This document shows, in pieces, positions 13,670-19,116 of a stretch of DNA of 19,116 nt. Made by a program: the position numbers and the translations under genes. How positions within the stretch are numbered: position 1 is the first letter of the stretch; every line of letters begins with the position of its first letter. Source of the stretch: an uncultured Allobaculum sp. (lineage in GTDB: Bacteria; Bacillota_I; Bacilli_A; Erysipelotrichales; Erysipelotrichaceae). Location: contig CAJTLE010000047.1 in the NCBI GenBank assembly GCA_910577085.1, forward strand, positions 1 to 19,116, written 5' to 3'. A model generated the notes under the pieces. It saw nothing but the letters and a program-made list of their open reading frames with translations, made no database searches and was not told the origin of the DNA.

Positions 13670-14706
13670 GTTTATATACCGCTCACACCCAGCAGGGGCT
13701 GTTGCTCAATGCCAATGAAAACGCCAATGGACCTCGTGATGAGGTTCTCGAAGAATTCTATGCGGCTGTCAAAGAAGGGGCGCTCAACCGATATCCTGAA
13801 GACAGTGCCAGTCAGTTAAAAGAGCGGTATGCCAGTCTGTACAATCTGGATCCGGCTGGAATTCTGGTCGGCAATGGTTCCGACATGACCTTACAGATCA
13901 TGATCAATACCTTATGCCGGGATGGAAAAAAACTGGTGACTTTGGATCCGGACTTTGGAATGTATCACTTCTATACCGCGGCCATGCAGTCTGAGGTCCT
14001 TCCGTTTGCGACCGCCTGGAACGGAGATTTTGATCTGGATGCCTTCATTGAGACCATCAAGACCTCCAATACCGGTCTGGTGCTGTTCTCCAATCCAAAC
14101 AATCCCACCGGCCACATGTTAAGCCGCGATGAAATTCTCAGACTGGCCAAAGCCATTGATCCCATTGTTCTTGCGGTGGATGAAGCCTATATGGATTTCT
14201 CTGATCAGTCCATTCTGGATGTCGTGCAGGATCTCGACAATGTGATCGTGACCCGCACGCTGTCCAAATCCTGGGGGCTGGCCGGCATCCGGGTCGGATT
14301 TCTGATCACCAATCCAAAGATTACCAACAAGCTGGCCGAGTGGAAAGTGGTCTATTCCGTTTCGACTCTTGATCAGCTGGCCGCACTGGCAGGGCTGAAT
14401 CATCCTGAAAACAATCAAGACTATATCGAGCTGGTTCGTAACGAGGCAAAGCGCATTGAAAAACGGCTGACTCAGATTGAAGGACTGGAGCACGGCCCAT
14501 TGCATGCCAATTTCTATGCCCTGACGACCGGAGATCCAGAGCAGAACCAGAAAATCGAAGAGGCTCTTGCGGCTAGAAATATTGCGGTCCGCACCTGGCC
14601 GGATCACTCGCGCATTCGGATCACCATTGCTCTTCCTGAACATAACGATCAGGTGCTGGAGATTCTGGAAACCGTGATCCCAGAGCTTGAATCCTCTGGA
14701 TCCTGA
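13666..14706 (+). CDS. hisC: Histidinol-phosphate aminotransferase
   Basis: PLP enzyme moving the amino group from glutamate to imidazole-acetol phosphate, giving histidinol phosphate. In 346 aa the fold-type I marks are NENANGP (16-22), SNPNNPTG (142-149), DEAY (172-175) and the Schiff-base Lys201 in TRTLSKSWGLAGIRVGF, where Arg209 should bind the substrate phosphate or carboxylate. The start overlaps the hisD stop (ATGA, 13666-13669), and GGGGAGGAAG stands just upstream. It is the last gene of the first his block. Its 2-oxoglutarate by-product links it chemically to the TCA genes in this window. Confidence 0.93.
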   Translation: MSLYTAHTQQGLLLNANENANGPRDEVLEEFYAAVKEGALNRYPEDSASQLKERYASLYNLDPAGILVGNGSDMTLQIMINTLCRDGKKLVTLDPDFGMYHFYTAAMQSEVLPFATAWNGDFDLDAFIETIKTSNTGLVLFSNPNNPTGHMLSRDEILRLAKAIDPIVLAVDEAYMDFSDQSILDVVQDLDNVIVTRTLSKSWGLAGIRVGFLITNPKITNKLAEWKVVYSVSTLDQLAALAGLNHPENNQDYIELVRNEAKRIEKRLTQIEGLEHGPLHANFYALTTGDPEQNQKIEEALAARNIAVRTWPDHSRIRITIALPEHNDQVLEILETVIPELESSGS

Positions 14707-15172
14707 GGTTTTGCGGCAGACCAGAAGACAGCAAGGAGATCTTGAAGACTATCTAATATCTGTTGAATCTTATCTGAATCGATTTTGTATTGAAATCAAT
14801 TCTGTGCGTTGAGACCAGACGCTGCTCACTGTCTGAGCGGCCTTTTCTGTCAGGCTGATCTGGGTTTTCAAATCTTCCTGATAATATATAGAAAGAAAAG
14901 AACAGGGAGATATCGATCGAAATCCTCAGTTTTCTCATCTGTCCAGCCGCCAATTTCTGCCCATTTAACCAGAAAAGGGTCAGAAATAGAGCGGGGAAAC
15001 AATGGGTGAGGAGGAATAGAAAAGTCATTGCCGCGAACAGAAAAGGAAAGTCTCAACTGTTAAATAAATGAAAAATGAATCTGAAAATCAGAGGAGTATA
15101 AGTCCAAAGATCAGGATCTAAACATTAGAGTTCAAAATCTGAAGAACAAGAAGATAAAGAAAGGAGAGCCGT
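14707..15172 (+). other. 466-base gap inside the his cluster
   Basis: No gene is supported here. A minus-strand ORF at 14753-15028 has no ribosome-binding site and an unlikely composition. The gap holds a terminator-like hairpin (14821-14846), a small palindrome ATTGA-AA-TCAAT (14789-14800) and an AT-rich stretch TGATAATATATAG (14879-14891) that could be an extended -10 for the second his block, but no fitting -35 was found. No second T-box motif is seen. Confidence 0.6.
14821..14846 (+). terminator. Possible terminator or attenuator between hisC and hisB
   Basis: GCTGCTCA (14821-14828) pairs with TGAGCGGC (14834-14841) around loop CTGTC, with one T-G wobble. One C and then only four T follow, so as a terminator it is probably leaky. 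An alternative pairing, CAGAC (14816-14820) with ATGTC-like bases, is weaker. Confidence 0.45.
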
Positions 15173-15751
15173 ATGCGTACTGCCAAAGCAATGCGGAATA
15201 CCAAAGAAACGCAGATTGCCATGGAGCTCAATCTTGATGGCACCGGCCAGGCGCGCATTCAGACGCCCATTGGCTTTTTCAATCATATGTTGGAGTTATT
15301 TTCCTTCCATTCCGGAATCGATCTGTTTCTGGAAGCGGATGGGGATGTAGATGTTGACGACCATCATCTGGTCGAAGATACCGGAATTTTATTAGGAACG
15401 TTAGTAGCTCAGGCGCTTGGGGATAAACGCGGCATCTGCCGGTATGGCAACTGTCGGCTGCCGATGGATGAAAGTCTTGCCCAGATTGATCTGGATTTCT
15501 CCGGCAGACCGTATCTGGTCTTTGAAGGGGAGTTCCACCGCGATGCAATTAAGGATTTCTCAACCGAAATGGTTGAAGAATTCCTGCGGGCGTTCGCGTT
15601 CAATTCCCGGATGACCCTGCATGTGCGCTTTACCGGTAAAAATGATCATCATCAGATCGAGGCCATTTTTAAAGGACTGGCCAGAGCGGTCAAAGAGGCT
15701 GTGTTTGTCGAATCAGACCGACTGCCTTCGACCAAAGGAGTGCTGGAATGA
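15173..15751 (+). CDS. hisB: Imidazoleglycerol-phosphate dehydratase
   Basis: Dehydrates imidazoleglycerol phosphate to imidazole-acetol phosphate; Mn2+-dependent 24-mer in characterised relatives. The 192-aa chain is the monofunctional form without the N-terminal HAD phosphatase of E. coli HisB. The metal-binding repeats are FFNHML (35-40) with DDHHLVEDTG (62-71) in the first half, and FHRDAIKDFSTEMVEEF (from about 123) with KNDHHQIEAIFK (about 155-166) in the second. AAAGGAGA lies 5 bases before the ATG, a stronger signal than the coupled genes around it. It opens the second his block, and its stop overlaps hisH (ATGA, 15748-15751). Confidence 0.95.
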   Translation: MRTAKAMRNTKETQIAMELNLDGTGQARIQTPIGFFNHMLELFSFHSGIDLFLEADGDVDVDDHHLVEDTGILLGTLVAQALGDKRGICRYGNCRLPMDESLAQIDLDFSGRPYLVFEGEFHRDAIKDFSTEMVEEFLRAFAFNSRMTLHVRFTGKNDHHQIEAIFKGLARAVKEAVFVESDRLPSTKGVLE

Positions 15752-16392
15752 TCGGAATTATTGATTATGGAATGGGAAATCTGCATTCAGTGGCTTCGGC
15801 TTGTGCGTATCTGGGACTGCCGGCTTTGATTTCCTGTGATCCAAATGAGCTGGAAACCTGTGACAAACTCATTCTGCCAGGCGTAGGTGCGTTTGGAGAT
15901 ATGGAAAAAATTCTGCGCGAAAGTGGTCTGGACAAATGGATCATCAGGCAGGTCACTGAAAAAGGAACTCCGCTTTTAGGCATCTGTCTGGGTATGCAGG
16001 CACTGTTTGAAAAGTCTTATGAGTTTGGTGAATACGATGGCCTTGGATTTATGGAAGGTCAGGTCGTGGCCATGGAACCTGTTCGGTTCCATGAACAGAA
16101 CGAAGAACTGACTCTGCCGGTTCCTCAGATTGGCTGGAACCGACTTCATATTTCAACGGATTTCCCTCTGTATGAAGCAATTAAAGATGATCCGTACGTG
16201 TACTTTGATCATTCTTACTATGCGACCAGATGGAATCCGGCTGATCTGGCGGCGTATGCCCAATATGGACCGTATGTGGTGCCGGCCGTCGTGATCCGAA
16301 ACAATGTGATGGGCTGTCAGTTCCATCCTGAAAAATCCGGGACAACCGGTCTGAAAATCCTTGAATGGTTTGGAAGGGAGTTTATGCGATGA
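15748..16392 (+). CDS. hisH: Imidazole glycerol phosphate synthase, glutaminase subunit
   Basis: Class I glutamine amidotransferase that hydrolyses glutamine and channels ammonia to HisF. The 214-aa chain shows IIDYGMGNLHSV (4-15), the oxyanion strand PGVGAFGDM (44-52), the nucleophile Cys80 in GICLGMQALFE, and His193 with Glu195 in CQFHPEKSG, completing the triad. It overlaps hisB and hisA by 4 bases each. hisF, its partner, is separated from it only by hisA, the usual arrangement. Confidence 0.95.
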   Translation: MIGIIDYGMGNLHSVASACAYLGLPALISCDPNELETCDKLILPGVGAFGDMEKILRESGLDKWIIRQVTEKGTPLLGICLGMQALFEKSYEFGEYDGLGFMEGQVVAMEPVRFHEQNEELTLPVPQIGWNRLHISTDFPLYEAIKDDPYVYFDHSYYATRWNPADLAAYAQYGPYVVPAVVIRNNVMGCQFHPEKSGTTGLKILEWFGREFMR

Positions 16393-17198
16393 TTCTGCTT
16401 CCCGCAATTGATATTCTTGGCGGCAAACCTGTCCGCTTACGTCAGGGTGACTACAACCAGGCAAGCCAGGTAGCGGCTTCGGTTTTAGAAACAGCCCGCA
16501 GCTTTGAACAGGATGGAGCTGAGTTTATTCATCTGGTTGATCTCGATGGAGCCAAAGCTGGTCATCCGGTCAATGATGAACTGATTCTCGAAACCGCAAA
16601 TTCAGTTTCAATTCCGGTCGAAATTGGCGGCGGCATCCGCACAGAAGAACAGGCCAGACGCTACCTGGATGGCGGTGTCCACCGCATTATTTTATCCACC
16701 GCAGCCCTTGCCAATCCGCAGCTGGTCGAAACGCTTTGCAGGGCGTATCCGGGCCGGATTGCGGCGGGTCTTGACTGCAAAGACAACCGGGTGAAAGTGG
16801 CCGGCTGGCTGGAAGATGGCGGTGTCGAAATCGAAGAAGCCATTGCCCGCATGGAAAAACTGGGGATCTCGACCATTATCATTACCGATATTTCCAAAGA
16901 CGGCATGTTAACCGGACCAGCCTTTGACCTGTATGAACGACTGGCCCCCTTAACAGACTGTGACCTGATCGCTTCGGGCGGGATTGCCTGCCTGGAGGAC
17001 CTGAAAAAACTGAAAGCCGATGGGGCAGTGGCCGGGGCGATTACCGGAAAAGCCGTTTATGCGGGCGCGATTGACCTGAAAGAGGCAATCGAAGCCACCC
17101 ATGATTCAGATTCTGGTGTTGAAAATTCTGATATTACTGCAGATATTACTGCAGAGTTGGCTGATCAGAAAACCGACAAGGAGGGCAAGGCATGTTAA
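16389..17198 (+). CDS. hisA: ProFAR isomerase HisA, with C-terminal extension
   Basis: Amadori isomerisation of ProFAR to PRFAR on a TIM barrel. ATG 16389 is chosen because it overlaps the hisH stop as ATGA and gives the normal start LLPAIDILGGKPVRL with catalytic Asp8; the in-frame ATG at 16365 lies within hisH. Further marks are EIGGGIR (about 78-84), the second catalytic Asp in TDISKDGMLTGP (about 168-179), and the phosphate sites ASGGI and GAITGKAVY. The normal barrel ends about residue 238, whereas this protein has 269. The extra 30 or so acidic residues contain DITADITAE, encoded by a 12-base tandem repeat. The tail DNA also holds the hisF ribosome-binding site (AAGGAGGG, 17178-17185). 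Confidence 0.93.
   Translation: MILLPAIDILGGKPVRLRQGDYNQASQVAASVLETARSFEQDGAEFIHLVDLDGAKAGHPVNDELILETANSVSIPVEIGGGIRTEEQARRYLDGGVHRIILSTAALANPQLVETLCRAYPGRIAAGLDCKDNRVKVAGWLEDGGVEIEEAIARMEKLGISTIIITDISKDGMLTGPAFDLYERLAPLTDCDLIASGGIACLEDLKKLKADGAVAGAITGKAVYAGAIDLKEAIEATHDSDSGVENSDITADITAELADQKTDKEGKAC
17131..17154 (+). repeat. 12-base tandem repeat in the hisA tail
   Basis: ATATTACTGCAG occurs twice in a row (17131-17142 and 17143-17154), adding residues ITAD/ITAE to the HisA tail. Being a multiple of three, copy-number change would keep the frame. Confidence 0.85.
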
Positions 17199-17947
17199 CC
17201 AAACGAATTATTCCGTGCCTGGATGTCCGTGATGGCAAGGTCGTCAAAGGTGTTCATTTTGTCGGCATTCAGGAAGTTGGCGATCCCGTAGAACTGGCCA
17301 AAAAATACAATGACCAGCGGGCGGATGAACTGGTTTTTCTCGATATCACGGCCACATGGCAGGGCCGTAAGACGATGGTCGATGTGGTGCGCAAAGTCGC
17401 TGAACAAGTTTTTATTCCGCTAACGGTGGGTGGCGGCATTTCATCGATTGAACAGATCCGGGATCTGCTCAGCAATGGCGCCGATAAAATTTCGCTCAAC
17501 TCAGCGGCTCTTGATCATCCAGAATTGATTGAACAGGCAGCCAGAGCCTACGGAAGCTCTTGTGTGGTTCTGGCCATCGATGCCAAAAAGATGCCCGATG
17601 GCACGTGGCACTGCTTTAAAGCCGGCGGCCGGATTGACACCGGCAAAGATGCCATTGAATGGGCCAAAGAGGGCACCCGACTTGGAGCAGGAGAAATTCT
17701 GTTAACGAGTATGGATGCCGATGGCACCAAGCAGGGCTTTGATCTGGAACTTTGTAAAGCCATTAAAAAGGAAGTGCATGTTCCCGTCATCGCTTCGGGC
17801 GGCTGTGGAAAGCTGGAAGATTTTGCTCAGGTCTTCGAAGAAGATGCAGCCGATGCGGCTTTGGCCGCTTCACTTTTCCATTACGATGAACTGAGCGTGG
17901 TGGATGTCAAAGAAGACTTAAAACGGAAAGGAATCGAAGTGAGATGA
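17192..17947 (+). CDS. hisF: Imidazole glycerol phosphate synthase, cyclase subunit
   Basis: Uses ammonia from HisH to convert PRFAR to imidazoleglycerol phosphate and AICAR. The 251-aa TIM barrel has IPCLDVRDGKVVKGVHF with catalytic Asp11, LDITAT (about 50-55), VGGGISS (about 78-84), VLAIDAK with the second catalytic Asp (about 130), and the phosphate-binding ASGGCGKLED (about 201-210). Start ATG 17192 lies 6 bases after AAGGAGGG and overlaps hisA by 7 bases; the stop overlaps hisI by 4. Confidence 0.96.
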   Translation: MLTKRIIPCLDVRDGKVVKGVHFVGIQEVGDPVELAKKYNDQRADELVFLDITATWQGRKTMVDVVRKVAEQVFIPLTVGGGISSIEQIRDLLSNGADKISLNSAALDHPELIEQAARAYGSSCVVLAIDAKKMPDGTWHCFKAGGRIDTGKDAIEWAKEGTRLGAGEILLTSMDADGTKQGFDLELCKAIKKEVHVPVIASGGCGKLEDFAQVFEEDAADAALAASLFHYDELSVVDVKEDLKRKGIEVR

Positions 17948-18264
17948 TTGCGGTTGATTTTGAAAAAGGCGGCGGCCTGGTTCCGGTGATTGTTCAGGAT
18001 GCCGAAGATGGAATCGTGTTAATGCTTGCCTATATGAACGAGGAAGCCCTCAAGAAAACCCTGGCCACTGGTCTTGCCACATTCTGGAGCCGCAGCCGCA
18101 ATGAGCTGTGGACCAAAGGTGAAACCTCGGGAAATTATCAGCATGTCCAGTCGATTGCGATCGACTGTGACGAGGATACTTTGTTACTGAAAGTCAAAGG
18201 CGATGGTCCGGCCTGTCATACCGGCAATCGGACCTGCTTTTATCGAGCATTGGAGGAAGAATAG
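17944..18264 (+). CDS. hisI: Phosphoribosyl-AMP cyclohydrolase
   Basis: Third step: opens the adenine ring of PR-AMP. The 106-aa chain has MLAYMNEEAL (27-36), FWSRSRNELWTKGETSGN (48-65), the Mg2+-binding DCDEDT (74-79) and Zn cysteines Cys75, Cys91 and Cys98, whose spacing of 16 and 7 is that of the characterised archaeal enzyme. It is monofunctional: the HisE activity is a separate gene two bases downstream, unlike the fused HisIE of enterobacteria. Confidence 0.95.
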   Translation: MIAVDFEKGGGLVPVIVQDAEDGIVLMLAYMNEEALKKTLATGLATFWSRSRNELWTKGETSGNYQHVQSIAIDCDEDTLLLKVKGDGPACHTGNRTCFYRALEEE

Positions 18265-18266
18265 AC

Positions 18267-18686
18267 ATGAGTGAAGAGACAAAAAATACCAAGATCCCAG
18301 AAGTCGCAGCTCCAGCAGAAAAAGAAGATGCGCTCAAAGAAGTTCTGGATCATATGGATGAGCGGGAAATGTTTAAAGTGTTGTACAACACTGTGCTGGA
18401 ACGTCAGCTTCATCCCGAAGAAGGATCCTATACTTCCTATCTGTTTAATAAAGGAGAAGGCAAGATTCTGAAAAAAGTCGGCGAAGAATGCACGGAAGTT
18501 ATCATTGCTTCTTTGAGCCAGAGTAAAGAAGAACTGGTCGGCGAAATTTCTGATCTGCTTTACCATCTCATGGTCCTGATGGCTGCCAAAGGCGTTACGC
18601 TCGAGGATGTAGAACAGGAACTGGCAAGACGCCACAAAAAAGAACATAACCTGAAAGCCGAACGCCGCCCGATTACGCAGTATTAA
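18267..18686 (+). CDS. hisE: Phosphoribosyl-ATP pyrophosphohydrolase, N-terminally extended
   Basis: Second step: removes pyrophosphate from PR-ATP, giving PR-AMP. The all-alpha MazG-like core runs from about residue 34 (MFKVLYNTVLERQ) through EGSYTSYLF (52-60), KVGEECTEVIIA (70-81) and EISDLLYHLMVLM (93-105), which hold the metal-binding acidic residues. At 139 aa it is longer than the usual 90-110, mainly by an N-terminal acidic, Ala/Pro/Lys-rich stretch of about 33 residues that looks disordered. GGAGGAAG lies about 6 bases before the ATG at 18267. An internal start at Met35 (18369) would give the usual size but has no good ribosome-binding site. It is the last gene before the terminator. 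Confidence 0.92.
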   Translation: MSEETKNTKIPEVAAPAEKEDALKEVLDHMDEREMFKVLYNTVLERQLHPEEGSYTSYLFNKGEGKILKKVGEECTEVIIASLSQSKEELVGEISDLLYHLMVLMAAKGVTLEDVEQELARRHKKEHNLKAERRPITQY

Positions 18687-18737
18687 GAGATCCATATTCA
18701 GGGATCCAGATCAAGAGATTTCCAATTGAAAATGAAT

Positions 18738-18781
18738 ACCGCCAGCTTCGCAGAGATTTCTGTTTGCTGGCGGTTTGTTTT
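18738..18781 (+). terminator. Intrinsic terminator of the his cluster
   Basis: ACCGCCAGC (18738-18746) and GCTGGCGGT (18766-18774) form a perfect 9-base GC-rich stem, with a CAGA/TCTG stem inside the loop. TTGTTTT follows. It ends the hisB-hisE block about 50 bases after hisE. Confidence 0.88.
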
Positions 18782-19116
18782 ATGAACACGATGAATGAAA
18801 AAAGAAAGCGCATACTGAGATTTTTTTAAAGTTTTGGACTTGATCGGTTTATGTGAAGTGTTTAGACGCTTGAGCGGGAAATTGTCCCGAAATAAAATGG
18901 TTTCCTTAAAAAATGCGATAGATATCAAAGTTGATTGGTAAATAACATTGATGGAAATATGTGAGCGCCATTTTATAACCCAATAAATTTCCAATGCCAT
19001 TCGGTTAAGCGGATAAAACCATGATTTGATTCACAAAAACTGAATACGGCCAGTGCCAGGTCCAGAAAATGCTCGAACCAGCTGAATAATCGACTTAAAT
19101 TAAGGTCTGTCAGGTC
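18782..19116. other. AT-rich region after the his cluster, no clear gene
   Basis: About 335 bases with no convincing complete gene. A minus-strand ORF at 18698-19000 crosses the his terminator, lacks a ribosome-binding site and is rejected. A short inverted repeat CGGGA-AATTG-TCCCG lies near 18878-18892. At the right end a minus-strand frame stays open to the window edge and is listed separately. Confidence 0.5.
18973..19116 (-). CDS. Possible C-terminal end of a gene entering from the right edge
   Basis: On the minus strand a frame is open from the right edge for 47 codons to TAA at 18973-18975. It includes RLFSWFEHFLDLALAVF and later HGFIRLTEWHWKF. The residue mix is protein-like and aromatic-rich, but 47 open codons can occur by chance and I recognise no family. 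No terminator is seen just after the stop on this strand. Confidence 0.25.
   Translation of the reverse strand, partial: DLTDLNLSRLFSWFEHFLDLALAVFSFCESNHGFIRLTEWHWKFIGL

Noticed and set aside
14753..15028. Minus-strand 91-codon ORF in the hisC-hisB gap
   Set aside because: No ribosome-binding site, odd composition (Phe/Leu then Arg/Asp/Ser), and the stretch is A/G-rich non-coding DNA on the other strand.
18698..19000. Minus-strand 100-codon ORF after hisE
   Set aside because: It runs through the his terminator, lacks a start signal and its residues reflect AT-rich non-coding DNA.
1..19116. CRISPR array, tRNA or rRNA genes, complete prophage or defence island
   Set aside because: No regularly spaced direct repeats, no cloverleaf or rRNA signature and no phage structural or defence genes were seen on either strand.

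Overview
This window looks like a chromosomal segment of a low-to-mid GC Firmicute. The gene starts carry strong AGGAGG-type ribosome-binding sites, intrinsic terminators are common, a tRNA-His T-box leads the histidine genes, and the ATP-phosphoribosyltransferase is the split short-HisG/HisZ kind. The degenerate IscB and IS1634-like remnants would fit Erysipelotrichia-type gut bacteria, but that placement is an inference from gene style and cannot be fixed here.

Layout. Bases 3-230 hold the last codons of an IscB/RRXRR-family (OMEGA, Cas9-ancestor) nuclease and a hairpin that resembles the right end of its transposon. The hairpin stops 6 bases before icd (NADP isocitrate dehydrogenase, +). 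A bidirectional terminator separates icd from a minus-strand block: an unknown 292-aa membrane protein (TTG start), a 155-aa protein of unknown function, and a 330-aa protein derived from an IS1634/IS4-type transposase that seems to have lost its catalytic core. Citrate synthase (-) and aconitase (+) follow, diverging from a shared 153-bp control region. A six-helix membrane protein and a Cof-type HAD phosphatase come next.

From about 9960 to 18776 lies a histidine biosynthesis cluster: sigma-A promoter, T-box leader with specifier CAC (His), 360-bp untranslated stretch, hisZ-hisG-hisD-hisC (all overlapping), a 466-bp gap with a possible terminator, then hisB-hisH-hisA-hisF-hisI-hisE (nearly all overlapping), and a strong terminator. 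After that about 340 bp carries no convincing complete gene, only a possible gene tail entering from the right edge on the minus strand.

How it works together. Citrate synthase, aconitase and isocitrate dehydrogenase make up the oxidative arm from oxaloacetate and acetyl-CoA to 2-oxoglutarate, which probably serves glutamate synthesis. The his genes cover every step from PRPP and ATP to histidine except histidinol-phosphate phosphatase, which is not recognisable; the HAD protein next door is an untested candidate. Uncharged tRNA-His should induce the cluster through the T-box. I do not see a clearly new defence or mobile system. The most unusual items are the core-less transposase-derived protein, the IscB end placed against icd, and the long leader and internal gap of the his cluster.
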